From assembly GCA_018661145.1 (NCBI GenBank), contig JABJIU010000022.1, forward strand, positions 1 to 11,929: a stretch of 11,929 nucleotides of DNA. Direction: 5' to 3'. Shown here one piece after another: positions 1 to 5,923 of this stretch. The notes beneath the pieces are model-generated. The model made no database searches, was not told the DNA's origin, and worked only from the letters and a program-made list of their open reading frames with translations. A program made the translations under genes and the position numbers. The DNA is from Pseudomonadota bacterium (GTDB taxonomy: Bacteria; Pseudomonadota; Gammaproteobacteria; Arenicellales; UBA868). The stretch's first letter is position 1. Each line of letters starts with the position of its first letter.

Positions 1-205
1 CTTCTCTAACGCCGGTTGCGGCGCCAGACGCGGCACTGGGAATAGCGAGTTCACTAGGCAGATCAGCAAAGAAGTCGGACCAACCGTCGGGTACGCTGTC
101 GGGGGTTTCATTAAATCGAGCAAAAAGATCCTCCAGATAGGCGCGGTTCGCCCCGGAAAGAAATGCAAGAGACTGCGACAGTCTCTGGCCGGTGTTTTTG
201 CTCAT
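1..205 (-). CDS. sucA: 2-oxoglutarate dehydrogenase E1 component, N-terminal fragment (runs off the window)
   Basis: SucA is the thiamine-diphosphate E1 subunit of the cytoplasmic 2-oxoglutarate dehydrogenase complex, which converts 2-oxoglutarate to succinyl-CoA in the TCA cycle. Only the first 68 codons are present, read on the minus strand from an ATG at 205-203 with no stop before the edge. The peptide contains FLSGANRAYLEDLF followed by ETPDSVPDGWSDFF. This matches the conserved E1 N-terminus (SYLSG...W/YIEQLYE..L.DP.SVD..W...F), the short helix that binds the E2 core. The catalytic domains lie outside the window; the full protein is usually about 930-950 residues. No good Shine-Dalgarno is visible just upstream. 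It is downstream of dut with a 114 bp gap, not beside sdh genes within this window. Identity rests on this short N-terminal signature alone. Confidence 0.85.
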   Translation of the reverse strand, partial: MSKNTGQRLSQSLAFLSGANRAYLEDLFARFNETPDSVPDGWSDFFADLPSELAIPSAASGAATGVRE

Positions 206-254
206 TCGGCAGGCGCGGGTGGCGCAGGGATTAACGACTCAAACAACAAATTAA

Positions 255-260
255 ATTATA
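255..260 (-). promoter_or_regulatory. Possible -10 element of the sucA promoter
   Basis: The AT-rich part of the 206-319 gap contains a perfect TATAAT on the minus strand, about 50 bases before the sucA start. No convincing -35 hexamer lies 16-18 bp upstream, so the call rests on the -10 match and its position. It suggests sucA has its own start of transcription rather than depending on coaBC-dut. Confidence 0.35.
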
Positions 261-319
261 ACTGATCTGTATGTGAGCAGGACGTTGTCAGCGCCGTCAT
301 GCCTGGGGAATAAAAGTTG

Positions 320-775
320 TTAACGTGTACCCGTATGTCCGAAGCCGCCACTGGCCCGTTCGCTTTCGTCAAATGAATCGACCACTTCAAACTGGCACTG
401 CACCACCGGCACTACGACCAGTTGCGCAATCCGGTCTCCAGGCTGGATTTCAAAGGACGCGGTGCCCCGGTTCCAGCAGGAGATTTTTACTTCTCCCTGA
501 TAGTCGCTGTCGATGAGGCCAACCAGGTTCCCGAGGACGATCCCATGTTTGTGGCCAAGACCAGATCGCGGCAGCAGCACGGCGGCGAGAGAGGGGTCCG
601 CGAGGTGTATGGCGATGCCGCTAGGGATGAGTTCACACTGACCCGGTGCAATGGTCAAAGGGTCGTTCAGACAGGCGATCAGGTCAACGCCAGCAGAGCC
701 CGAGGTCGCATACTCTGGAAAAGCAAAGTCTCTTCCCAGGCGTTGGTCAATAATCTTAAGTTGAATGTTGGTCAT
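320..775 (-). CDS. dut: Deoxyuridine 5'-triphosphate nucleotidohydrolase (dUTPase)
   Basis: Dut hydrolyses dUTP to dUMP and pyrophosphate, keeping uracil out of DNA and supplying dUMP for thymidylate synthesis; the active enzyme is a cytoplasmic homotrimer. With the ATG at 775 the protein is 151 residues, the E. coli length, and its N-terminus MTNIQLKIIDQRLG aligns with the E. coli start. The trimeric dUTPase motifs are all present: SGSAGVDL (25-32), PRSGLGHKHG (69-78), GLIDSDYQG with catalytic Asp89 (86-94), the GDRIAQ motif (113-118) and the glycine-rich C-terminal arm GGFGHTGT (143-150). A TTG five codons upstream (790) is an alternative start but has no better ribosome site. Its start overlaps the 3' end of coaBC by 20 bases, so the two are very likely co-transcribed and translationally coupled, as in many gammaproteobacteria. 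Confidence 0.97.
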   Translation of the reverse strand: MTNIQLKIIDQRLGRDFAFPEYATSGSAGVDLIACLNDPLTIAPGQCELIPSGIAIHLADPSLAAVLLPRSGLGHKHGIVLGNLVGLIDSDYQGEVKISCWNRGTASFEIQPGDRIAQLVVVPVVQCQFEVVDSFDESERASGGFGHTGTR

Positions 776-1964
776 GGTAGCGGTGGGCAATCTCTGATAT
801 CAGTTGCTCAGCGAGGACAGCTTTGCTGTTACGGCCAAGATCAATCTCATCGGATTGACTGATCAGGACCAGGTGGTTCTCCTCACTGCCGAAAGGGTTG
901 TTGGTCTCATTGACCTGGTTGACGGCGATCAGGTCAAGACCCTTGTTATGCAACTTCTCCCGGGCATTTGCAATCGCCTGATCTGTTTCGGCCGCGAAAC
1001 CGACCGTGAAGGGGCGTTTTACCTGCTGTGCTACCCGGGCAAGAATATCGGGAGTGCGAACCAGTTCAAGGGTTATCGAATCTGCACACTTTTTAATTTT
1101 GGAGGTTTCAGAACGGGCCGGACGGTAGTCTGCGACGGCAGCGACACCGATAAAAACGTCACAGGTACTGATATCCTGCTCTACAGCTGCCAACATTTCC
1201 TCAGCGGACCGGACCGGTCGATATTGGATGCCCGGCGGTGGATCAAGTGCCGTCGGCCCGCTGACCAGGGTGACCGCAGCCCCGGCCGCTACTGCTGCTG
1301 CGGCGACGGCATATCCCATTTTTCCGGAGCTGTGATTGGATAGCACCCGCACCGGATCCAGCGCTTCCCATGTCGGTCCTGCCGTTATCATCACACTGGT
1401 TCCATCGAGGACGGGGATCTTTTCGGAGATTGTCAGGTGGTTGATGATTTCGGCGGGTTCAACCATTCTCCCCGGCCCCACATCACCACAGGCCTGGTCT
1501 CCGGAATTGGGCCCGAGCATGGTGATGCCGTCGGCTTTGAGCGTTGCAATGTTGCGTTGTGTGGCGGATTTGCTCCACATACCCTGATTCATTGCCGGCG
1601 CTAGAGCGATTGGCGCGGAAGTGGCAAGGCATACGGTAGCCAGAAGGTCTGATGCCATGCCGCCGGCGAGTCGGGCAATGAAGTTAGCACTGGCAGGTGC
1701 CACGACCAGGCGGTCGGCCCATCGGGCAATTTCTATATGGCCCATACCTGACTCGGCCGAAGGGTCCAGTAGGGCGTCACGGACCGGCCGACCACTTAAC
1801 GCCTGCAGGGTGAGCGGAGCAATAAATGCTTTGGCGGCGTCGGTCATCACTACTTGAACCTCGGCGCCATGATCCACCAGTCGGCGGACCAGTTCAGCGG
1901 ACTTATATGCCGCAATGCCCCCGGTGATGCCCAGGACAATATGCTGATCGGAGAGGGAAGGCAT
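756..1964 (-). CDS. coaBC: Bifunctional phosphopantothenoylcysteine decarboxylase / phosphopantothenate-cysteine ligase
   Basis: CoaBC (Dfp) carries out two successive steps of coenzyme A synthesis in the cytoplasm: CTP-dependent ligation of 4'-phosphopantothenate to cysteine (CoaB), then FMN-dependent decarboxylation to 4'-phosphopantetheine (CoaC). The protein has 402 residues, normal for the family. The N-terminal CoaC domain (about 1-180) shows GITGGIAAYK (12-21), the active-site histidine in GHIEIARWAD (His76), the PAMNQGMW motif (123-130) and the active-site cysteine in ACGDVGPGRM (Cys159). The CoaB domain (about 188-398) shows ITAGPTWEALDPVR, SNHSSGKMG (Asn210), AAVADYRP (275-282) and the KIKK lysines (289-292). 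The ATG at 1964 lacks an obvious Shine-Dalgarno but is the natural start by homology. It is first of a two-gene unit with dut and is divergent from rpmB. Confidence 0.97.
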   Translation of the reverse strand: MPSLSDQHIVLGITGGIAAYKSAELVRRLVDHGAEVQVVMTDAAKAFIAPLTLQALSGRPVRDALLDPSAESGMGHIEIARWADRLVVAPASANFIARLAGGMASDLLATVCLATSAPIALAPAMNQGMWSKSATQRNIATLKADGITMLGPNSGDQACGDVGPGRMVEPAEIINHLTISEKIPVLDGTSVMITAGPTWEALDPVRVLSNHSSGKMGYAVAAAAVAAGAAVTLVSGPTALDPPPGIQYRPVRSAEEMLAAVEQDISTCDVFIGVAAVADYRPARSETSKIKKCADSITLELVRTPDILARVAQQVKRPFTVGFAAETDQAIANAREKLHNKGLDLIAVNQVNETNNPFGSEENHLVLISQSDEIDLGRNSKAVLAEQLISEIAHRYHDQHST

Positions 1965-2055
1965 AATTGCGCAGTCTAACGGTTGGCTCGGTTGCGGGGA
2001 AATACCGGCGCTGCAGGAGTTGTGGTGTAGTTCAGAGCCAAAATGCGCACGGCCC

Positions 2056-2084
2056 TAGGAAAAAGGCGCGGAATCTGGTATAAA
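2056..2084 (+). promoter_or_regulatory. Promoter of the rpmB-rpmG operon
   Basis: On the plus strand TATAAA (2079-2084) is preceded by TGG (2076-2078), giving an extended -10 element. With a 17 bp spacer the -35 would be TAGGAA (2056-2061), only a 3/6 match, as is common when an extended -10 is present. The bases just after the -10 are GC-rich (CCCGCCC), typical of discriminators at ribosomal promoters under stringent control. The inferred transcript would start near 2091, leaving a leader of about 33 bases. Confidence 0.6.
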
Positions 2085-2123
2085 TCCCGCCCTTCGTATT
2101 GTTTTTCATTCAGGGTTAGCGCC

Positions 2124-2360
2124 ATGGCCAGAGTCTGCCAGGTAACAGGAAAGCGGGTGATGTCGGGCAATAATGTCTCGCACGCCAACAATAAGACCAA
2201 ACGGGTATTCAAGCCGAATATCCATGATCGGCGTTTTTGGGTCCAAAGTGAGAACCGATGGGTAAAGTTGCGGGTCTCCCACCAGGGCTTGAGAATCATT
2301 GATAAAAAGGGCATTGATGCTGTGCTTGCGGACTTGCGCGATCGTGGCGCCAAGGTCTGA
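2124..2360 (+). CDS. rpmB: 50S ribosomal protein L28
   Basis: L28 is a small basic protein of the large ribosomal subunit. The ORF gives 78 residues starting MARVCQVTGKRVMSGNNVSH, the normal length and start for proteobacterial L28. It continues with NNKTKRVFKPNIH, the W at the FWVQ segment and the C-terminal GLRIIDKKGID typical of the family. The zinc-binding cysteines found in some L28 variants are not present; the single cysteine is Cys5. An AGGG sequence lies about nine bases before the ATG. It is followed 19 bases later by rpmG, the conserved partner, and is divergent from coaBC. Confidence 0.97.
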   Translation: MARVCQVTGKRVMSGNNVSHANNKTKRVFKPNIHDRRFWVQSENRWVKLRVSHQGLRIIDKKGIDAVLADLRDRGAKV

Positions 2361-2379
2361 TTGAGCACAGGAGTAGACC

Positions 2380-2535
2380 ATGAGAGATAAAATCAAACTG
2401 GTGTCTTCAGCTGGAACCGGTCATTACTACACAACCACCAAAAATAAACGTAATCAGCCTGAAAAGATGGAAATCCGCAAATACGATCCGGTGGTTCGCA
2501 AACACGTAGCCTACAAGGAATACAAAATCAAGTAA
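2380..2535 (+). CDS. rpmG: 50S ribosomal protein L33
   Basis: L33 is a small protein of the 50S subunit near the E site. The 51-residue ORF begins MRDKIKLVSSAGTGHYYTTT and contains KNKRNQPEKMEIRKYDP, VVRKHV and a YKEYKIK end, all diagnostic of L33. There are no CxxC pairs, so this is the zinc-free (C-minus) form. AGGAG sits eight bases before the ATG, a strong ribosome site. It is the second gene of the rpmB-rpmG operon and is followed by an intrinsic terminator. It is easily missed because of its size. Confidence 0.96.
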   Translation: MRDKIKLVSSAGTGHYYTTTKNKRNQPEKMEIRKYDPVVRKHVAYKEYKIK

Positions 2536-2607
2536 GCCGTTGCTGAGTTACCTTTGTTGCCGGCAGGGATGCGCGAAAAAGAAGACTTGCCGAGATCTGT
2601 ATCGATG

Positions 2608-2630
2608 CCCCCGCACTGCGGGGGTTTTTT
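2608..2630 (+). terminator. Rho-independent terminator of rpmB-rpmG
   Basis: A perfect 7 bp GC stem (CCCCCGC at 2608-2614, GCGGGGG at 2618-2624) with a 3-base loop is followed at once by six T residues (2625-2630) on the plus strand. It lies 72 bases after rpmG. On the minus strand there is no T-tract after the stem, so it is not a bidirectional terminator for infA, whose stop is only 7 bases away. Confidence 0.9.
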
Positions 2631-2636
2631 GTAGGA

Positions 2637-2855
2637 TCAGCGCGCCCGGTAGGTAATACGGCCCTTGCTGAGATCGTACGGCGTCAGTTGAACAGTAACT
2701 TTGTCACCGCGGAGAATACGGATGTAGTTTTTCCGCATCTTGCCGGAGATGTGTGCAATGACCACATGACCGTTCTCCAACTCTACGCGAAACTGCGTAT
2801 TCGGCAGGTTCTCAAGAACCGTGCCCTCCATTTCAATATGCTCTTCTTTTGCCAC
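2637..2855 (-). CDS. infA: Translation initiation factor IF-1
   Basis: IF-1 binds the A site of the 30S subunit during initiation and acts with IF-2 and IF-3. The 72-residue protein has the canonical length and sequence: MAKEEHIEMEGTVLENLPN, then FRVELENGHVV, AHISGKMRKNYIRI, the GDKV turn and the C-terminal PYDLSKGRITYRAR. It folds as a single S1/OB domain. The start codon is GTG (2855-2853), fixed by the invariant MAKE N-terminus; no strong Shine-Dalgarno is visible. It appears to be a single-gene unit, divergent from yfcG and convergent with rpmG. Confidence 0.97.
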   Translation of the reverse strand: MAKEEHIEMEGTVLENLPNTQFRVELENGHVVIAHISGKMRKNYIRILRGDKVTVQLTPYDLSKGRITYRAR

Positions 2856-2898
2856 GCGATATTCTGGGCCCCCGCCCGATGACCGATTACGAGCGCGG

Positions 2899-2904
2899 AG
2901 TATA
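2899..2904 (-). promoter_or_regulatory. Possible -10 element of the infA promoter
   Basis: TATACT on the minus strand matches the -10 consensus at 5 of 6 positions and lies 43 bases upstream of the infA GTG. It is followed by a GC-rich stretch (CCGCGCTCG), as at many translation-gene promoters. No good -35 is present. The T/A end of an imperfect 15-base palindrome (2903-2917) overlaps the element. Confidence 0.4.
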
Positions 2905-3014
2905 CCGAAATTTGGTATCCTCGATGCAGTTTGGACTTTTGGTTTGCTAAATCCGCTCGCGATTGCAAACGAACCTCACTTGATTACAAACTCGCCCGCC
3001 TGAACATTGACGAC

Positions 3015-3734
3015 ATGATTGAACTTTTTTTCTGGCCTACTCCTAACGGCATGAAACCGTTGATCTTTCTTTATGAAACCGGGCTTAAGTATGGACTGAC
3101 GCCGGTTGATATCAATCGGGGAGAGCAGTTCACCCAGCGCTTTCTGAAGATCGCGCCCAATGGCCGTATCCCTGCTATCGTAGATAGCGTTCCTGCGGGC
3201 GGGGGTTCGCCGGTGTCCGTTTTTGAATCCGGCGCCATCCTGATCTATCTTGCCGAAAAGGTCGGCGCATTGCTTCCACAGTCCTTGAGAGCGCGGACCG
3301 AGGTACTCGAATGGATGATGTGGCAAATGGCTGGACTGGGGCCCATGCTTGGGCAGAACCATCACTTCAACGTTTATGCGCCCGAGAAGGTCCCCTACGC
3401 CATTCGACGGTATAACGACGAAGCCTCCCGCCTGTACGCCGTTTTGGATCAGCGTCTTGCCGAGCGCGAATTCATTTGCACTGATTACACTATCAGCGAT
3501 ATCGCTTGTTACCCCTGGGTTGACCGGCATGAGCGCCATCAGATCAACTTGGATGACTTTCCCAACGTCAGGCGCTGGTTTAACGGGATAAGCGAACGCC
3601 CCGCGGTGATTGAGGCTTACCGTGAGGCCAAAACAGTGAATGTTGGGGCGCCCGTCACGAAAGCCTCGCACAACGTACTTTTTGGGCAGACTGCCGAGAC
3701 CGTGCGAAAGGTGGCCACAAAAATTCGGAAGTGA
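3015..3734 (+). CDS. yfcG: Nu-class glutathione S-transferase-like disulfide-bond oxidoreductase (YfcG type)
   Basis: YfcG/YghU proteins bind glutathione and reduce small disulfides; E. coli YfcG has low transferase activity but good disulfide-bond reductase activity. With the ATG at 3015 the product has 239 residues. The N-terminal thioredoxin fold starts MIELFFWPTPNGMK, in which Thr9 and Asn11 correspond to the glutathione-contacting residues of YfcG. PNGRIPAIV and the FESGAILIYLAEK segment carry the cis-proline and glutathione carboxylate-binding Glu-Ser. The helical C-terminal domain has the family signature GLGPMLGQNHHFN, then APEKVPYAIRRY and a DYTISDIACYPWV segment. Longer in-frame starts exist (to 2931), but that extension has no family counterpart and 3015 gives the YfcG N-terminus. 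The gene is monocistronic, divergent from infA and convergent with the histidine kinase gene. Substrate in this organism is unknown. Confidence 0.92.
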   Translation: MIELFFWPTPNGMKPLIFLYETGLKYGLTPVDINRGEQFTQRFLKIAPNGRIPAIVDSVPAGGGSPVSVFESGAILIYLAEKVGALLPQSLRARTEVLEWMMWQMAGLGPMLGQNHHFNVYAPEKVPYAIRRYNDEASRLYAVLDQRLAEREFICTDYTISDIACYPWVDRHERHQINLDDFPNVRRWFNGISERPAVIEAYREAKTVNVGAPVTKASHNVLFGQTAETVRKVATKIRK

Positions 3735-3778
3735 TCGACAGCCAGCGTTCCGGTCCGGGATAGCGGAGCCCGGCTCGT

Positions 3779-5170
3779 CTAAATTTTTAAGTCGGCGAGA
3801 TTCTTGGGCAATGTCATTTGGACACAGAGTCCCGGATGGTTGTCTCGTAGGGTAAGTGTTCCGTTGTGTAAGTGAATGACCGCCCGCACCAGGCTCAAGC
3901 CCAACCCATTTCCGGGAGTAGAGCGACTGACATCTGCGCGATAGAACCGCTGAAAAACTTTCTCCCTTTCGGTTGATGCAATCCCAGGGCCGCGGTCACA
4001 GACGCTGACACTGCCGCCGTATGCCTCGGCCGTAACGGCCAGGTCGATATTGCCCCCCTCCGGCGTGTACTTGACGGCGTTATCCACAAGATTGGCGAGA
4101 GCCTGAAACAGCATGTCCCTATCTGCCAAAATTGAAACTGGCGATTGCACGTTTACCGATAGGTGTTGATGCTTCTCGTCAGACAGAGGTTCGTATAATT
4201 CCGCGACGTCGTACACCAGATCGGGCAATGAAAGGGGTTGCTTGATGGTTCTGGCGGATTCAGACTCAAGTCGCGCGATGCGGAGCAGCGCGTTAAAGAG
4301 GTTTAGTAGTCGATCGGCTTCATTAAGCGCAGCCTGCAGTTCCTGCGAGTTGCTTCCATCAGATGATTCCCGGGACACTAAGGATTCTAGTTTCTGGCGA
4401 AGATGAAACAGCGGTGTTTTCAGATCATGGGCGATGTTGTCACTCACCTGACGGATTCCATCCATGAGTTCTTGAATCTGATCAAGCATCTGGTTGAGAT
4501 TCGCGGACAAGCGATCAAACTCGTCCTGGCGTGAACTTACGGGAACGCGCCGCTCCAGTTCACCAGCAATAATTCGTTGGCTGGTCTCGTTTATGACCTC
4601 GAGTCTTGCCAGCATTTTTCGGCTGATGAAGAAGCCTCCGGCGAGACCTAACAGGACAGTAAGGACGACGCCCCAACCGAGTGCCGTGATCATGCCTCGC
4701 TGGGCGGATTTCAACTCATGAATGTCCTGACCCACCAGCAGCCGGAAGCCGCCGGTCAGCTGGAAGTGTCGTGCCCGGGCCAGATGCAAGTCCGGATCAT
4801 CCCTGTCGCTGGTATCCAGATTGAAGTTAAACCATCCATCTTCTGGAGAAACCTTGGGCCAACGACTGATATTACCCACGATCGGTCTCCCCAGAGGATC
4901 TGACAGCAGATACAGTGATGAGCCAGTCGGTTGTTGACGAGTGATGCGGTCGAGAATAAGTCGACGCAGGCCGGGGACACCGCGGTTTTCATACCGCTCG
5001 GCCAATGTCTGAATTTCGGTGCGGATCGCGGCATCCGACTGGGAGGCCATGTAGCGTACGCTGGACCAGTAGACAAAACTAAAAAGGAGAAGCACTGAGA
5101 CGGTGAAGAGCATGACGTACAGCAAGGCCAGCCGAAAAGTTGAGCTGGCGAGAAAACTATTCTGGTTCAC
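3779..5170 (-). CDS. HAMP-domain sensor histidine kinase
   Basis: This is an inner-membrane sensor kinase expected to phosphorylate the response regulator encoded just upstream. Starting at the GTG at 5170 it has 463 residues. Transmembrane segment 1 lies at about 12-36, a periplasmic sensor region at about 37-157 and transmembrane segment 2 at about 158-182. HAMP follows (about 182-235), then the HisKA domain with NIAHDLKTPL (phospho-accepting His248). The ATPase domain carries the N box (NLVDNAVKYTP, 360-370), G1 (DRGPGI, 392-397), F box (FQRFYR) and G2 (GNGLGLSLV, 420-428). All catalytic elements are intact. The open frame extends to 5230, but that would overlap the regulator by 74 bases and add a soluble extension with no membrane role. 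The GTG start overlaps by 14 bases, a common arrangement for coupled RR-HK pairs. The signal sensed cannot be read from sequence; the neighbouring protease suggests envelope stress. Confidence 0.9.
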   Translation of the reverse strand: MNQNSFLASSTFRLALLYVMLFTVSVLLLFSFVYWSSVRYMASQSDAAIRTEIQTLAERYENRGVPGLRRLILDRITRQQPTGSSLYLLSDPLGRPIVGNISRWPKVSPEDGWFNFNLDTSDRDDPDLHLARARHFQLTGGFRLLVGQDIHELKSAQRGMITALGWGVVLTVLLGLAGGFFISRKMLARLEVINETSQRIIAGELERRVPVSSRQDEFDRLSANLNQMLDQIQELMDGIRQVSDNIAHDLKTPLFHLRQKLESLVSRESSDGSNSQELQAALNEADRLLNLFNALLRIARLESESARTIKQPLSLPDLVYDVAELYEPLSDEKHQHLSVNVQSPVSILADRDMLFQALANLVDNAVKYTPEGGNIDLAVTAEAYGGSVSVCDRGPGIASTEREKVFQRFYRADVSRSTPGNGLGLSLVRAVIHLHNGTLTLRDNHPGLCVQMTLPKNLADLKI

Positions 5171-5834
5171 GTAGCATGTACCCGGCGCCGCGCACCGTGT
5201 GCAGTAAAGGTTCATCAAAGTCGCGGTCAATTTTTGCCCGCAACCGGCTCACGTGAACGTCAATAACATTTGTCTGGGGATCAAAATGATAATCCCAGAC
5301 ATTTTCCAGGAGCATCGTTCGGGTAACCACCTGCCCGCTGTGACGCATCAGGTATTCGAGCAGTCGGAATTCCCGCGGTTGCAGGAGAATGAGCTGATCG
5401 GCCCGCTGCACTTTTCGTGCGAGAACATCCATCTTCAGGTCGGCAACCGTCAGCTGAGTGGCGACACTACCCTTATTCGGTCGCCGACCGAGCGCCTCTA
5501 CCCGCGCAAGCAATTCCTCGAAAGCAAAGGGCTTGGGCAGGTAGTCGTCTCCGCCTGCGCGAAGACCCACCACACGGTCTTCGAGGTCTCCGAGCGCGCT
5601 GAGGATTAGGACGGGAACCGGGTTATCCTGTTCGCGCAGGGATTGCACAATGGATAAGCCGTCCATCGATGGCAGCATTCGATCGACGATGAGGACATCA
5701 TAGTCCTCATCAGACGCCATCGACAGGCCGTCTGCCCCGTTATCCGCGACGGCAGTGACGTGCCCCTCCTCGCGTAGACCGCGAGTGACATAGCGGGAGG
5801 TCTCAGGATCGTCCTCTATCAGAAGAATGCGCAC
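5157..5834 (-). CDS. OmpR/PhoB-family DNA-binding response regulator
   Basis: This is a 225-residue cytoplasmic transcription regulator. The receiver domain (1-about 118) has the acidic pair Asp8-Asp9, phospho-accepting Asp51 in LIVDRMLPSMDG, Ser79 in LILSALG and Lys101 in YLPKPF. The C-terminal winged helix (about 128-222) contains LQPREFRLLEYLMRHSGQ, VVTRTMLLENVWDYHFDP and NVIDVHVSRLRAKID with HTVRGAGYML at the wing. The start is GTG (5834-5832), which gives the conserved MRILLIEDD. No Shine-Dalgarno is visible upstream. The gene overlaps the kinase gene by 14 bases, so the two form a cognate pair. It lies 90 bp downstream of the protease gene, with a strong terminator in between. The closest subgroup by eye is the regulator type with a DRMLP phosphorylation site and ALGxxxDRVxGLxAGGDDYL, often next to degP-like genes. 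Targets are not known; see the repeat array at 7503-7540. Confidence 0.95.
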   Translation of the reverse strand: MRILLIEDDPETSRYVTRGLREEGHVTAVADNGADGLSMASDEDYDVLIVDRMLPSMDGLSIVQSLREQDNPVPVLILSALGDLEDRVVGLRAGGDDYLPKPFAFEELLARVEALGRRPNKGSVATQLTVADLKMDVLARKVQRADQLILLQPREFRLLEYLMRHSGQVVTRTMLLENVWDYHFDPQTNVIDVHVSRLRAKIDRDFDEPLLHTVRGAGYMLREPE

Positions 5835-5841
5835 GAAGATG

Positions 5842-5847
5842 ATTCTA
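5842..5847 (-). promoter_or_regulatory. Possible -10 element of the response regulator-kinase operon
   Basis: TAGAAT on the minus strand (5/6 match to the -10 consensus) lies only 7 bases before the GTG start of the regulator. If used, transcription would begin at or within a base or two of the start codon and the mRNA would be essentially leaderless. The -35 position is poor (TGTACC with a 17 bp spacer, 3/6) and abuts the T-tract of the protease terminator. The alternative is read-through of that terminator or a promoter further upstream. Confidence 0.3.
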
Positions 5848-5869
5848 CCGGTTGGTAAATTGGGGGTAC

Positions 5870-5908
5870 AAAAAAAGGTTCAGCCGGGGCAAAGAGACCC
5901 GGCTGAAC
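5870..5908 (-). terminator. Rho-independent terminator of the protease gene
   Basis: A perfect 11 bp inverted repeat (5878-5888 and 5898-5908, half GTTCAGCCGGG) with a 9-base loop is followed, reading on the minus strand, by CC and seven T residues (5876-5870). It starts 15 bases after the protease stop. It should separate most protease transcription from the regulator-kinase pair downstream, although some read-through may occur. Confidence 0.92.
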
Positions 5909-5923
5909 AATGGCTACCTGGAA

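Noticed and set aside
804..1343. Plus-strand open frame of 179 codons opposite coaBC
   Set aside because: It lies antisense to the well-supported CoaB domain and shows no coherent protein features.
2931..3014. Extended N-terminus for the YfcG-like protein
   Set aside because: The family begins at the MIELFFWPTPNG segment; the extra 28 residues have no counterpart and fall in the promoter region of the divergent genes.
3755..3788. Small inverted repeat CCGGG/CCCGG after yfcG, with a run of five T further on, as a possible terminator
   Set aside because: The stem is only 5 bp with a 9-base loop and the T-run begins ten bases after it, so it does not meet the usual pattern; termination by the convergent gene region cannot be judged.
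5171..5230. Longer N-terminus for the histidine kinase (start at 5230)
   Set aside because: It would overlap the response regulator by 74 bases and add a soluble segment ahead of the first membrane helix; the GTG at 5170 with a 14-base overlap is more typical.
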